Shown piece after piece: positions 1 to 9,371 of a DNA stretch of 64,000 nucleotides. The DNA is from Natrinema zhouii (lineage in GTDB: Archaea; Halobacteriota; Halobacteria; Halobacteriales; Natrialbaceae): NCBI RefSeq assembly GCF_013456555.2, contig NZ_CP059154.1:992001-1056000 (forward strand), read 5' to 3'. Numbering within the stretch: the first letter of the stretch is position 1; each line of letters opens with the position of its first letter. A model generated the notes under the pieces. The model ran no database searches. It saw only the letters and a list, made by a program, of their open reading frames with translations, and was not told the origin of the DNA. The position numbers and the translations under genes were made by a program.

Positions 1-677
1 GCATGGGACCGCCGGGCTATGCCGACGTCCTGAAAGGGGCGATGGAGACGGTCTACACTGACGACAGCTACCTGCTTTCCGATCGGGAACTCGCCGCCTC
101 CGACACGTGGGCGACGGCGATCACGCTCAGCGCCGGCCTCGAGACGTATCAGGAGGAAGTCGCGGATATCGACATCGTGTTTGCGGGGTTCAAGACGGCG
201 GACGGCGAGACCGGCCAGACCGGTCCCCAGACCTGCTGGGCGATGGACTGGCCGATCGTCACCCACGTGGTCGCACTCGACATCGATCCCGACGAGCGAA
301 CCCTGCGCGCGAAGCGACTCGTCGAGGGCGATATCGACGAGATCGAGACGGTCGAAGCGCCGCTGCCCTGTTTCGTCGTCACCGATCCCGAGTTCGAGCC
401 GACCTATCGGAAGGCCTCGCACCGACTGACCCACAAGGAGCTCCGGGCGGAAACCGAAGAGCGGGCCGCGGAGCACGACGACCATCTGACGACGTGGGAT
501 CACACCGACCTGAACCTCGATCCCGACTACATCGGACTCGACGGCTCGCCGACCATCGTCTCGTCGGTCGATCCGATCCCCAAAGCACCCTCCGAGCGGG
601 AGGCGACGATGATCGATCCCGACGACGGCATGGACGAGGTACTCGAGGAAATGCAACCGTACGCGGCAGGTGACTGA
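1..677 (+). CDS. fixA: Electron transfer flavoprotein beta subunit (FixA), 5' end outside window
   Basis: This is the C-terminal part of an ETF beta-family subunit. The reading frame is open from the first base, so the true start lies upstream and the ATG at position 3 is internal. The signature stretch TADGETGQTGPQ, followed by a segment on substrate-independent adenine-nucleotide binding, is typical of ETF beta. In the FixABCX complex, FixA and FixB form a flavin heterodimer that takes electrons from NADH or acyl-CoA dehydrogenases and passes them to FixC. The stop lies 2 bp before fixB, so the genes are co-transcribed and probably translationally coupled. Family assignment is firm; the electron donor cannot be read from the sequence. 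Confidence 0.88.
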   Translation, partial: MGPPGYADVLKGAMETVYTDDSYLLSDRELAASDTWATAITLSAGLETYQEEVADIDIVFAGFKTADGETGQTGPQTCWAMDWPIVTHVVALDIDPDERTLRAKRLVEGDIDEIETVEAPLPCFVVTDPEFEPTYRKASHRLTHKELRAETEERAAEHDDHLTTWDHTDLNLDPDYIGLDGSPTIVSSVDPIPKAPSEREATMIDPDDGMDEVLEEMQPYAAGD

Positions 678-679
678 TC

Positions 680-2269
680 ATGACGAACGTAGACCCTGAC
701 GAGCACACGGTCGACGAACTGACGGCGGAACTCGAGACGATCGACGACGAAGCCGAACTACAGGCGATCCTCGAGGCCGAGCGGGCCGGTCAGGATCGAG
801 CGACGGCTCGCGAGGCAGTCCACCGGCGGCTCGAGGAGATCGGTGCCGACAGCGGCGAGAGCGACGGTGTCGAGGAGGGAACAGAGACGGAAGGCGAGTA
901 CGAGGAGACGAAAGAAGACGTCGGTGACGAAGCGGAAGAGGCGGAAGAGGCGGAAGAAGCAGAGGAGGAAGCGGAGGAAGCAGAAGCCGAAACGGAAGAG
1001 GCGGACGATGAACCGGCAGAAGAAGACGACGGCCTCTCACATCCCACTCGCGACAAGAAACACGTCCGAGCGCTCGCGGACGGCGACTACGCGGACCTGT
1101 GGGTGTTCTGTGAGACGCAGGGCGGCGAGTTGCTCGAGGTCTCGAAGGAGATGCTCGGCAAGGGCCGCGAACTGATGGACCAGTTCGAAGTGGATTACGG
1201 CGACGAGGAACGCGTCGTCGCGTTCCTGATGGGCGACGACTGCGATGGCCTCGCCGAGGAGTGTATCGCCTACGGTGCCGATGTGGCCGTCTATCACGAG
1301 GACGAGCGCCTCGAGCGGTTCCTGCACAAACCCTACACCGAAATTTCGGCGCACATGGCCCGCGGGGAGGGAACCGTCGAGAGCACCGACTGGCGCGACT
1401 ACGACAAGCCGCGCTACGTCCTGTTCCCGGCGACGAACAACGGGCGGGATCTCTCGGCGAAGGTTCAGGCCGAACTCGACTCCGGACTGGCCTCGGACTG
1501 TTCGGACCTGTTCATCGAAGAGAACGAGATATCGAACCCGGTCAAGACCGGCGAGCCCGGCGTCAAGAAGACCGTCGAGAAGGTCCTGCACATGAAGCGA
1601 CCGGACTTCTCGGGCTTCGAGTACTCGACGATCCTCTGTCTCGACAATCCGGATCGGGACTTCCACCCGCAGGGGTGTTCGGTCATTCCCGGTAGTTTTG
1701 ACCCTATGGAGCCGGATTCTGACCGGGACGGGCTCGTCGTCGAACACGACATGGACCTCGAGGACGAGTGGTTCCGCGTCGAAATCGCCGAGTACGACCA
1801 GCTCGAGGCCGGGATCGACCTCACCGGCCACGACGTGATCGTCTGTCTGGGCCGCGGAATCGCCGACGATCCGACCGAGGGGATGGAGATCGGGCTCGAT
1901 CTGGTCGACGCGTTCGATGACGCCGAACTCGGCATCACGCGGGGAATCGTCACCTCTACCTACCAGTTCGAAGGTCACGTCGAGGCGTACTCGAAGGAGG
2001 AACGCCAGATCGGCGAGACCGGACAGGTCGTCGCGCCGGCTCTCTACATCGCCGCCGGCGTCTCCGGTGCAGTCCAGCACAAGGTCGGCATGGACGAGTC
2101 CGACACCATCGTCGCGATCAACACCGACACCGACGCCCGGATCCGTGACTTCTCGGATTACTTCATCGAGGGCGACCTCTTCGAAGTGTTGCCGCGGCTC
2201 ACCGAGGCCGTCGAATCGGGTGAGACAGCCCTCGAGCCCGAAGCCGTCGCCGACGGGGGTGACGAGTGA
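680..2269 (+). CDS. fixB: Electron transfer flavoprotein alpha subunit (FixB) with acidic N-terminal extension
   Basis: 529 aa, well above the usual 310-330 aa. Residues 1-54 form a predicted helical segment (HTVDELTAELETIDD...). Residues about 56-118 are almost pure Glu/Asp/Ala (AEEAEEAEEAEEEAEEAEAE). The ETF alpha fold starts near residue 128. The FAD-binding signature SGAVQHKVGMDESDTIVAINTD-type segment lies near the C-terminus and ends in the usual YFIEGDLFEVLP. The start ATG is 2 bp after the fixA stop. The stop TGA shares its A with the fixC ATG. The role is electron transfer with FixA to FixC. The extension is in frame with the gene and has haloarchaeal base composition, so it is not a sequencing frameshift; its role is unknown. 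Confidence 0.92.
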   Translation: MTNVDPDEHTVDELTAELETIDDEAELQAILEAERAGQDRATAREAVHRRLEEIGADSGESDGVEEGTETEGEYEETKEDVGDEAEEAEEAEEAEEEAEEAEAETEEADDEPAEEDDGLSHPTRDKKHVRALADGDYADLWVFCETQGGELLEVSKEMLGKGRELMDQFEVDYGDEERVVAFLMGDDCDGLAEECIAYGADVAVYHEDERLERFLHKPYTEISAHMARGEGTVESTDWRDYDKPRYVLFPATNNGRDLSAKVQAELDSGLASDCSDLFIEENEISNPVKTGEPGVKKTVEKVLHMKRPDFSGFEYSTILCLDNPDRDFHPQGCSVIPGSFDPMEPDSDRDGLVVEHDMDLEDEWFRVEIAEYDQLEAGIDLTGHDVIVCLGRGIADDPTEGMEIGLDLVDAFDDAELGITRGIVTSTYQFEGHVEAYSKEERQIGETGQVVAPALYIAAGVSGAVQHKVGMDESDTIVAINTDTDARIRDFSDYFIEGDLFEVLPRLTEAVESGETALEPEAVADGGDE

Positions 2270-3951
2270 TGGCGGCCGCGACGGACGACTACGAACACTA
2301 CGAGGCCGTCGTCGTCGGCTGTGGTCCCGGCGGAGCCGCAGCGGCGGCGCGGCTGGCCGACCACGGCGTCGAGACGCTCGTCTTAGAGCGCGGGACCGAA
2401 GCGGGCTCGAAGAACGTCTCCGGCGGGCTGCTCTACGCCGAGGACTCGGCCCCCTATACGCTCGACGACCTCTTCGATGGCTTTCGCGAGGAAGCCGCCG
2501 AGCGTCCGGTCACGGACTACTACATCCACAACGTGGCCGGGAACTCGGTCAAGACCTACGACCTGGCCGATCTCCACGAGCACGACACCGACTGGTGTGA
2601 CGCCGTGCTCCGCCGCGAGATGGACTCCTGGCTCGAGAAGCGCGTCCACGAGAAGACGAGCGAGACCGGTGGCGGGGTCCTGACGAACGTTCGAGTGAAC
2701 GGCCTGCTCAGGGATGACGGAGAGATCGTCGGCGTCACCTGCGACGAACTCGACCCGATCAGAGCCGATCTGGTCGTCGCGGCCGACGGCGTCAACTCCG
2801 AACTCGCCCGCGAGGCGGGACTGATGGACTGGGAGGAACCCGACGAGTGGTTCCAGGGCGTCAAGGCCGTCGTGGATATGGATCCCGACGCGATCGACGA
2901 TCGGTTCGATATCGGGCCGGACGAGGGTGCGGCACACCTGTTCTCGGGCGACCTCTTCGAGGACGTCCGCGGCGGCGGCTTCCTCTACACGAACGAGGAT
3001 TCGCTCTCGATCGGGACCGTCTTCCACCTCGATAGTCTCGTCGAACAGGAGGCCGAACCCCACGAGCTGCTCGACGCCCTGCTGACCCACCCGCTGCTGG
3101 CGGGCTGGTTCAAAAACGAGTACCGCGAGCGCGAGTACGCGGCGAAGCTCGTCCCCGACTCGAAGAAGGTCGCTCACCGTGAGCCGTATCGAGATCGGCT
3201 CGTGCTCGTCGGCGACGCCGCCGGCCAGATGCAGGCCCAGGGGCCGATCATCAAGGGGATGAACCACGCCGTCACCGCCGGCGCGCTCGCGGCCGACGCC
3301 TTCGACGTCACCCGGGGTAACGGCGATCCCGAGGCGGCCGGCCGACGGTACACGAAGATGCTCGAGGACTCCGGCACGATGGGCAAACTTCGCCCTCGGC
3401 AGTACGAACTGAGCCGGACCGTCGGCGAAAACGACACCGTTACCGCGGCGGTCGAGCGGGTGCTCGAGTCGCCGATCGGCTCGCTCGCGGTCGGCAACCC
3501 GATCGCGGACCGTCTGCTCCAGCGGGCGTACAACTCGCCGTTCCTCGTGTCGATGCTTCCCGATACGAAGACCGGCTACGTCTCCTTGCCGACGCTGATC
3601 GCCGAGGAACACGGCAAGACGATGCACTGGGAGAACGAGATCGAGCCGCCGACCCTCGAGGAGCGAATCGGCGATCTGACCTACGATACCGACGTGGGCA
3701 ATCCCCACATCGAACTCCGGGACGAATCCTACGCCGCCAGCGGTGCGGCCGTCAGCGCCTGCCCGGTCAGCGCGGAGGATTTCGGCGGCGGCTGTTACCG
3801 CTCGGAGACGGTCAAAACGAACGGCAACGAGGAGACGCTGGTCAGCCTCGACACCCAGCCCTGCGTCGAGTGTGGCACCTGTGCGATCGTCGCCGACACC
3901 GAGTGGGAACACCCGCGGGGCGGCAAGGGAGTCGAGTACCGCGAGGGGTAA
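2269..3951 (+). CDS. fixC: ETF:quinone oxidoreductase FixC with C-terminal FixX-like ferredoxin domain
   Basis: 560 aa. The N-terminal Rossmann FAD site is VVVGCGPGGAAAAARLADHG (residues 14-33), followed by the conserved KNVSGGLLY segment of the FixC/ETF-QO family and a GDAAG second FAD motif. Residues about 478-560 look like FixX: Cys498, Cys509 and CVECGTC (Cys532, 535, 538), then EWEHPRGGKGVEYREG, the typical FixX ending. The fused domain should hold an Fe-S cluster that passes electrons to quinone. A GTG at 2266 is in frame, but the ATG at 2269 overlapping the fixB stop is the better start. Both cofactor assignments rest on motifs; the membrane quinone as acceptor is family knowledge. Confidence 0.92.
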   Translation: MAAATDDYEHYEAVVVGCGPGGAAAAARLADHGVETLVLERGTEAGSKNVSGGLLYAEDSAPYTLDDLFDGFREEAAERPVTDYYIHNVAGNSVKTYDLADLHEHDTDWCDAVLRREMDSWLEKRVHEKTSETGGGVLTNVRVNGLLRDDGEIVGVTCDELDPIRADLVVAADGVNSELAREAGLMDWEEPDEWFQGVKAVVDMDPDAIDDRFDIGPDEGAAHLFSGDLFEDVRGGGFLYTNEDSLSIGTVFHLDSLVEQEAEPHELLDALLTHPLLAGWFKNEYREREYAAKLVPDSKKVAHREPYRDRLVLVGDAAGQMQAQGPIIKGMNHAVTAGALAADAFDVTRGNGDPEAAGRRYTKMLEDSGTMGKLRPRQYELSRTVGENDTVTAAVERVLESPIGSLAVGNPIADRLLQRAYNSPFLVSMLPDTKTGYVSLPTLIAEEHGKTMHWENEIEPPTLEERIGDLTYDTDVGNPHIELRDESYAASGAAVSACPVSAEDFGGGCYRSETVKTNGNEETLVSLDTQPCVECGTCAIVADTEWEHPRGGKGVEYREG

Positions 3952-3952
3952 C

Positions 3953-4342
3953 GTGAGCCGGTACGGTCCTCGAATCGCCGCGCTCGCCCGTCGCGCCGAA
4001 CGCGAGCGAGCGGCGCTCGACGCCGACGGTTCGGACGGCGAGACGGCCGTCGATCCGAGTCCGGACGCCGCCGACGAGTACCTGCGCGAGGGAGCGGGGC
4101 AGGCCATCTGGCTCTACGTCGAAGCCCGAACCGGCGGTCGACTGGTTCCGTTTACCGAACCCGAACTCGCCGCGCTCGAAGACGCGATGAACCGCTGGCT
4201 CGAGTGTTACGCCGCCTGTCACGGTGTCTCCCTCGAGGCCAAATTCACGGTCCGGGAGGCGGCGGAGTTACTGCTCGAGACGCGGAACGTGATCGATACG
4301 GCGCAGCTGTTGACGTGCGTGCCCGAGCGTCGCAGTTGCTAA
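3953..4342 (+). CDS. Conserved hypothetical protein at end of fix operon
   Basis: 129 aa from a GTG one base after the fixC stop. The open frame extends upstream inside fixC, but that part is a shadow. No known domain is recognised. It is soluble and mostly helical, with an acidic linker near residues 25-45 (DADGSDGETAVDPSPDAADE) and two cysteines (ECYAACHG). The tight spacing argues that it belongs to the fix operon and may help assemble or couple the complex; that is inference. A 16-base segment, CGTRCCCGAGCGTCGC, is repeated across its stop codon (4317-4332 and 4348-4363), which suggests a small local duplication. Confidence 0.65.
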   Translation: MSRYGPRIAALARRAERERAALDADGSDGETAVDPSPDAADEYLREGAGQAIWLYVEARTGGRLVPFTEPELAALEDAMNRWLECYAACHGVSLEAKFTVREAAELLLETRNVIDTAQLLTCVPERRSC

Positions 4343-4545
4343 CAGCCGTACCCGAGCGTCGCTGTGGCTGACGTGAAAGCTTACTTGAACCTATACCTCA
4401 GATGACGAAATTAGTTTCTATCATTCTATCGACGATACTGTTTCGAGCCGGAAATCGGCGAGACACCGCCTCAAACCGACCCGTACTTGACTCCCACGCA
4501 GTAGACGGGTATTCGACTATTCCCGTTGAGTGCAAAGTCACGGTG
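4343..4545. promoter_or_regulatory. Intergenic region with likely promoter of the cupredoxin gene
   Basis: 203 bp. It contains the second half of a local duplication (4348-4363) and AT-rich sequence around 4375-4445. No clear single TATA element at the expected distance from 4546 could be chosen. Confidence 0.35.
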
Positions 4546-5169
4546 ATGGCACGAGACGATCGGTTATCTCGACGACGCATGCTCAAGCTCACAGGTGTCG
4601 CAGGTTCGACGGCGTTCGTCGCCGGCTGTGGTGGTGGTGGCGGCAACGGCGGTAACGGCGGTAACGGTGGTAACGGCGGTAACGGCGGTGGCAGCGATGG
4701 CTACGAGATTGAACCCGGTACGGAGATCGATTTCAGCGGCCAGACCAGCGAATGGGAAGGCCTCGCACCGTCTGATATCGAAGGAGAATCGAATCCGACG
4801 CTCATTCTCCAGTCCGGCGAGACGTATACGATCGGCTGGTCGGAGGGTGACGATCAGGCGCACAACTTGGAGCTACGGGACAGCAACGGTGAGGTCATCG
4901 ATGACTACACGACGGGCGATCCAGTCGCGAGTCCGGACGAGCCCCAGACGTTCGAGTTCGAGGCGAGCGACGATATCGCCGTCTACCGCTGTGAACCGCA
5001 TCCACAGATGGAAGGCGATATTGAGATTCAAGATGGTGGCGGTGGCGGGAACGAAACCGGTGGCAACGAAACTGAAGATAACGAGACCGGTGGCAACGAA
5101 ACCGGTGGCAATGAGACCGGTGGTAACGAGACTGACGATAACGAAACTGGCGGCAACCTGACCGGGTAG
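4546..5169 (+). CDS. Tat-exported cupredoxin lipoprotein with Asn-Glu-Thr repeat tail
   Basis: 207 aa. The start at 4546 gives a proper Tat signal (SRRRMLKLTGVAG) and lipobox (VAGC, Cys28); an upstream ATG at 4402 would bury the signal. A Gly/Asn linker (GGNGG repeats, residues 29-50) precedes a plastocyanin-like domain. Type 1 copper ligands are seen as His106 (QAHNLEL) and CEPHPQM (Cys149, His152, Met155), as in halocyanins. The tail after residue 165 is GGNET repeated, giving eight N-x-T sequons (seven NET and one NLT). The likely role is extracellular electron carrier or copper protein anchored on the outer face of the membrane. The tail should be heavily N-glycosylated if expressed. Confidence 0.82.
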   Translation: MARDDRLSRRRMLKLTGVAGSTAFVAGCGGGGGNGGNGGNGGNGGNGGGSDGYEIEPGTEIDFSGQTSEWEGLAPSDIEGESNPTLILQSGETYTIGWSEGDDQAHNLELRDSNGEVIDDYTTGDPVASPDEPQTFEFEASDDIAVYRCEPHPQMEGDIEIQDGGGGGNETGGNETEDNETGGNETGGNETGGNETDDNETGGNLTG

Positions 5170-5215
5170 ATACGGCCATCGCGCGCGAGTACGTCTATCG
5201 TGTCGAACCGTCCGA

Positions 5216-5887
5216 TTAGTAGATCAGTTCGTCGTTGTTTTCGACCATGTACAGCGTCCGCGCGGCGATGTTGACCGTGTGATCACCGACGCGCTCGAGG
5301 TCACGAATCGTCAACAGAAGCCGCGAGACATCCTGTAGCAACCGCTCGACCTCGTCCGGCGACTCGAGTTCGCGCTCGATGAGGTCGCGGACGACGATCT
5401 CGCTGGCCCGTTCGGCGAACTGGTCGAGTTCGTCGTCACGGGTCGCCAGTTCTCGACAGGCCTCCGTGTCCTCGGTATCGTAGGCGAGCATCGCGTCCTC
5501 GAGCATGTCGAGGGTCAGGTCGCCCATCTCCTGGACGTCGACGTCGGGGAACAGGTCCTGTTCAGCGTCGAACGTGTACTCGCCGAGGTTGGTCGCGAGG
5601 TCGGCGATCCGCTCGAGGTCGGTGATGATCTTGAACGAGGCGGCGATAAAGCGCAGGTCGCTCGCGACCGGCTGCTGGAGCGCGAGCAGGTCGATGCAGT
5701 CCTGCTCGAGATCGAGATACATTCGGTTGACCTCGCCGTCGCCCTCGATCACTTCGCGGGCGAGGTCCTCGTCTTTCTGTTCCAGGGCGTCGAGACCCAT
5801 ACGGAGCCGTTCCATGACGACTTCGCTCATATAGAGGACGTCCTCGCGGACCTCCGTGAGCTTATCCTGGTAAGATTGTCTGGCCAT
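5216..5887 (-). CDS. phoU: PhoU-family phosphate uptake regulator, copy 1
   Basis: 223 aa, the usual PhoU length, all helical. Two copies of the PhoU three-helix signature are seen, each with the E/D-rich metal-binding pattern: DLRFIAASFKIITDLERIADLATN (about residues 75-98) and a second with RDLERVGDHTVNIA near the C-terminus. The start at 5887 (MARQSYQDKL) is chosen because the longer upstream frame overlaps the neighbouring gene and is low-complexity. PhoU restrains Pst transport and signals phosphate status. The gene is downstream of pstB1 but separated from it by a hydrolase-like gene, so it may be transcribed on its own. Confidence 0.93.
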   Translation of the reverse strand: MARQSYQDKLTEVREDVLYMSEVVMERLRMGLDALEQKDEDLAREVIEGDGEVNRMYLDLEQDCIDLLALQQPVASDLRFIAASFKIITDLERIADLATNLGEYTFDAEQDLFPDVDVQEMGDLTLDMLEDAMLAYDTEDTEACRELATRDDELDQFAERASEIVVRDLIERELESPDEVERLLQDVSRLLLTIRDLERVGDHTVNIAARTLYMVENNDELIY

Positions 5888-6018
5888 ACGTGTGTCACGA
5901 CGTCCATCCCTGATAAAGACTGTGTGCGTCGATCGGTTCGGCGGCGGCGACGGCGAGAGCAGGACCGTCGTGACGCCCTCCTCGCGCTCGTCGAACCGAT
6001 CGGCCATCTCGGGCCGAG

Positions 6019-6510
6019 CTATCGGAACCACTCGAGCGACGGGGTCGGGAACCGCCGGGGGAGCCACCGTCCGAAATCGTATTTCATGTCGAGCAGCCCG
6101 CCGAGAATCATGGTTATCGCGAGGACTGACGTGATCGCATTCAGAAGCAGCCAATCGAGCGATATCCCATAGAGCGTCTGATCGACGGGGGCGAACAGTC
6201 GCACACCGCCGGACAGGGTATCGAGGACGACGTGCGAGCCGAAGCCGACCGCGGCGGCCCGCCAGGGACCGAACGGGGAGAGAAGCGCGACGATAACGAC
6301 CCCGCCGAGAAGCGAGTGCGTGAGCCCCCGATGACTCCAGAGGAGACTCGAGACGTATCCGAGTTCGATCAACGGGCGGAAGACGAACGTATCGATGTCG
6401 GGGACGGCGGCGGCGAGCGCGGCAACGAGGTATGGCTCGGGCCGGTCGGATCGAACGACGAGCACAACCAGTGCCAGACCGACCAGGATGTGAACACCAG
6501 TGGCGACCAT
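6019..6510 (-). CDS. YdjM/DUF457-type membrane metal-dependent hydrolase
   Basis: 163 aa from ATG 6510; a longer start at 6546 is possible. Four to five hydrophobic segments are present. Motifs include the N-terminal TGVHILVG, VPDIDTFVF, SHRGLTHSLLG and GFGSHVVLDTLSG, whose His and Asp residues form the probable metal site of the LexA-binding inner-membrane-associated hydrolase family (PF04307). Its substrate is unknown. It lies between pstB1 and phoU1 on the same strand with about 130-175 bp gaps on each side, so operon membership is uncertain. Confidence 0.75.
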   Translation of the reverse strand: MVATGVHILVGLALVVLVVRSDRPEPYLVAALAAAVPDIDTFVFRPLIELGYVSSLLWSHRGLTHSLLGGVVIVALLSPFGPWRAAAVGFGSHVVLDTLSGGVRLFAPVDQTLYGISLDWLLLNAITSVLAITMILGGLLDMKYDFGRWLPRRFPTPSLEWFR

Positions 6511-6685
6511 CGTTCTCCGGACCACAACATATCTAATAATAAACATAATGGTCAGTAGACGTCACATATTCGACTCGCTGACGTTCTTTCGTTCGACTAG
6601 TCACCCTCTCTGAGAGGAAACGTGTCCGGTAACTGAAATAGTGAGATCGAACGGAAACACGGACCGAGCGGAACGCGCCGGCCGG

Positions 6686-7555
6686 CTATCCGAATTTGCC
6701 GGTGATGTAATCCTCGACGCGGTCGTGCTCGGGATTCTCGAAGATTTTGTCGGTATCGTCGAATTCGACGAGTTCACCGCCGGTCAGGAAGACCGCCGTC
6801 TTATCGGAAATGCGGGCCGCCTGCTGCATGTTATGGGTGACGATGATGACTGTGTACTCCTCGGAGAGATCCTCGATTAAGTCCTCGATCTTCGAGGTCG
6901 CGACCGGGTCTAGCGCCGAAGCCGGCTCGTCCATCAAGATCACGTCCGGGTCGGGCGCGATCGCTCGAGCGATGCACAGCCGCTGTTGCTGGCCGCCGGA
7001 GAGTTCCAGGCCGCTCGAGTCGAGTTGGCCGTCGACTTCCTCGAGTAACGCCGCCCGCTCGAGTGCGGTCCGGACCTTCTCGTCGACGTTGTCGTCTTTC
7101 CCCTGGACCTTCAGCCCGTAGGCGACGTTGTCGCGGATGCTCTTGGGGAAGGGGTTGGGCGACTGGAAGACCATCCCGATCTTCCGGCGCAGCGCGACCG
7201 GATCGACGTCGTCGTCGTAGACGTTCTTCCCGTCGAAGAGTAGCTCACCCTCGACGCGGGCGCTGTCGACGAGGTCGTTCATCCGGTTGATACACCGGAG
7301 GAACGTCGATTTCCCACAGCCCGACGGGCCGATTATCGCCGTGACCTGTTTTTCGGGGAGCTCGATGTCGACGCTGTCGAGCGCCCGTTCCTCGCCGTAG
7401 AAGACGCTCAGATCTCGCGCCTCGAGGAGCGTTCGATCCATCATCGTCTCCCCGTCGGCGTCGGCACGGTCTTCGAGGCCGTCGGTTCCCGGCGTCGGGG
7501 CGAGCTGGTCGTCGGTCGGTTCCGTTTCCGAGGAAGTCATTTGTTCGTTAGTCAT
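6686..7555 (-). CDS. pstB1: Phosphate ABC transporter ATP-binding protein, copy 1
   Basis: 289 aa. Walker [10 protein letters not shown] (residues 76-84), signature LSGGQQQR, Walker [14 protein letters not shown] and the switch His in [11 protein letters not shown] are all intact. Pst-specific features are [12 protein letters not shown] and [12 protein letters not shown]. The first 38 residues are an acidic tail typical of haloarchaeal proteins; the conserved domain begins near [12 protein letters not shown]. The gene starts 2 bp after pstA1. It drives high-affinity phosphate import across the cytoplasmic membrane. It is closely similar to pstB2 over the whole catalytic part, which indicates duplication. 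Confidence 0.96.
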   Translation of the reverse strand: MTNEQMTSSETEPTDDQLAPTPGTDGLEDRADADGETMMDRTLLEARDLSVFYGEERALDSVDIELPEKQVTAIIGPSGCGKSTFLRCINRMNDLVDSARVEGELLFDGKNVYDDDVDPVALRRKIGMVFQSPNPFPKSIRDNVAYGLKVQGKDDNVDEKVRTALERAALLEEVDGQLDSSGLELSGGQQQRLCIARAIAPDPDVILMDEPASALDPVATSKIEDLIEDLSEEYTVIIVTHNMQQAARISDKTAVFLTGGELVEFDDTDKIFENPEHDRVEDYITGKFG

Positions 7556-7557
7556 TG

Positions 7558-8448
7558 TCAGGTGCGCTGTTGATAGCGGTTCCGGATGATGATCGCGATC
7601 GAATTGATCGTGAGCAGGACGACGAGCAGCGTGACGACGCCGGCGGCGACGACGCCGTACTGGAACTCCGTCTGCGGGTAGGACGCCCAGTTATAGATCT
7701 GCAGCGGCATCGCGCTGACCTTGCTAAACAGACTGTTGGGCATCCCGAAGACGGTCGTCGGCGCGGCGATCATGATCAGCGGTGCCGTCTCGCCAATGGC
7801 ACGGCCGAGCGCGAGGATGGTCCCGGTCATGATGCCGGGCATCGCCCGCGGTAAGACGACGTTCCGTATCGTCTGCCATTTCGTCGCGCCCATCCCGTAG
7901 GAGGCCTGTCGTTGGGAGTCCGGAACCGCCCGGATCGCCTCCTGAGCCGAGATGATGATGATGGGGAGAATCAGCAGGCCGACAGTAAACGCCGCGGCCA
8001 GTATTGTCCCGTATCCGAATCCCAGGAGGCCCACGAACAGTCCCAGACCCAACAGGCCGTAGACGACCGAGGGGACGCCGGCGAGGTTGGCGATGTTGAG
8101 CTGAATGAATCGCGTGAGGTAGCCGTCACTGGCGTACTCCTCGAGGTAGACCGCCGCTCCGACGCCGACCGGGAACGTAATCAGCGCGATTACGAGCATG
8201 ATCGCGATCGAGCCGACCAGCGCGGGGAGGAACCCGGCCTCGTACGGATCCGGATGCGGCGGACTCGTGAGGAACCCCCAGTTGAGCCAGCCGACGGCGT
8301 CGACGGTGACGTTCGCCAGCAGGGCCGCGAGCGAGACGATGCCGACGAGGGTCGCCGCCAGCGCGAGCAGGCGGAAGGCGACGTCTTTCGTTCGGCTGAC
8401 CTGCCCGAAGCCGGAGTCGGCGGGCGCGTCTCGCGTGTCGGCCGCCAT
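7558..8448 (-). CDS. pstA1: Phosphate ABC transporter permease PstA, copy 1
   Basis: 296 aa, normal PstA length, with six predicted membrane segments. The permease EAA loop is present as [41 protein letters not shown] sequence, and [16 protein letters not shown] is the usual PstA/C motif. Start and stop overlap or abut pstC1 and pstB1 (stop of pstC1 overlaps the start by one base; pstB1 follows after 2 bp). With PstC it forms the membrane channel for phosphate. Confidence 0.95.
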   Translation of the reverse strand: MAADTRDAPADSGFGQVSRTKDVAFRLLALAATLVGIVSLAALLANVTVDAVGWLNWGFLTSPPHPDPYEAGFLPALVGSIAIMLVIALITFPVGVGAAVYLEEYASDGYLTRFIQLNIANLAGVPSVVYGLLGLGLFVGLLGFGYGTILAAAFTVGLLILPIIIISAQEAIRAVPDSQRQASYGMGATKWQTIRNVVLPRAMPGIMTGTILALGRAIGETAPLIMIAAPTTVFGMPNSLFSKVSAMPLQIYNWASYPQTEFQYGVVAAGVVTLLVVLLTINSIAIIIRNRYQQRT

Positions 8449-9371
8449 TAGCGATACACCTCTCGATAGCGCGAGGCGACGAGTTCACTGATGAGGTTCA
8501 TGACGAACGTGATGACGAACAGCGTCAGTCCGACCGCGAAGAGGCTCTTGTACGCGGGGCCTTGCCCGACGAGGTCTCCCGTCCCGATCTGGACCATCGC
8601 GGCGGTCATCGTCTGGATCGAATTGAGGAACAGCCCTGCGGGATCGGTCACGTCGATCAGCCGCGGGGTCTGCCCCGCCGCGATGGCGACGATCATCGTC
8701 TCGCCGATCGCCCGCGAGAGCGCGAGGATGAACGACGAGAAGATTCCGGAGAGCGCGGCCGGCACGACCACCGAGGTAGAAACCGTGAATTTCGTCGCTC
8801 CGAGGCCGTAGCTGGCCTCACGAAGGGAATTCGGGACCGCGCTCATGGCGTCCTCGCTGATCGAGGAGACCATCGGGATGATCATGATTCCGACCATGAT
8901 CGACGCCGAGAGCGTGTTGAACGTCGAGAGCGGCAAGAACGTATCGAGTGCCGGCGTGACGTAGACGAGTGCGAAGTAGCCGTAGACGACCGTCGGGACG
9001 CCTGCAAGCACCTCGAGTGCCGGCTTGAGGTAGGCTCGTCGGCGCTCGGAGGCGTACTCGCTGAGATAGATCGCAGTCAGCAGACCGATCGGGAGCGCGA
9101 CCATCGCCGCACCGACGGTGACGGCCAGGGTTCCCGAGATCAGCGGCAGGACGCCGAACGAGACCGGATCGTTCGTCGGACTCCACCGCGTGCCCGTGAG
9201 GAACTCGACGGGCGAGACCGTCTGGAAGAAGTCGATCGCGTCGACGAGCAGCGTCAACACGATCGCGATGGTCGTCAGGATCGACAGGAGCGCACAGACC
9301 ATGAAGAGGTACCGAAACACCGTCCCCCGCGCCGTTCGAATCCCGTCGTGAGAGAAGTCCGGCTGGCTCAT
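8448..9371 (-). CDS. pstC1: Phosphate ABC transporter permease PstC, copy 1
   Basis: 307 aa with six membrane segments. Motifs typical of PstC are [39 protein letters not shown] and the EAA-loop continuation [21 protein letters not shown]. Its ATG lies within the last codons of pstS1 (4-bp overlap) and its stop overlaps pstA1, so translation is coupled. It pairs with PstA1. Confidence 0.95.
   Translation of the reverse strand: MSQPDFSHDGIRTARGTVFRYLFMVCALLSILTTIAIVLTLLVDAIDFFQTVSPVEFLTGTRWSPTNDPVSFGVLPLISGTLAVTVGAAMVALPIGLLTAIYLSEYASERRRAYLKPALEVLAGVPTVVYGYFALVYVTPALDTFLPLSTFNTLSASIMVGIMIIPMVSSISEDAMSAVPNSLREASYGLGATKFTVSTSVVVPAALSGIFSSFILALSRAIGETMIVAIAAGQTPRLIDVTDPAGLFLNSIQTMTAAMVQIGTGDLVGQGPAYKSLFAVGLTLFVITFVMNLISELVASRYREVYR

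Noticed and set aside
1037..2080. Long open frame antisense to fixB (347 residues)
   Set aside because: It follows from the high-GC codon bias of fixB; its product is a repetitive Val/Arg/Asp sequence with no family features. The same reasoning removed other long antisense frames, such as 2383-4107, 50059-51255 and 47579-48922.
4317..4363. Insertion-site duplication at the end of the fix operon
   Set aside because: The two 16-base copies are only 15 bp apart and there is nothing between them, so it is more likely a simple local duplication.
5888..6154. N-terminal 89-residue extension of PhoU1
   Set aside because: The extension overlaps the neighbouring gene and is Arg/Pro-rich; the start at 5887 gives the normal PhoU length.
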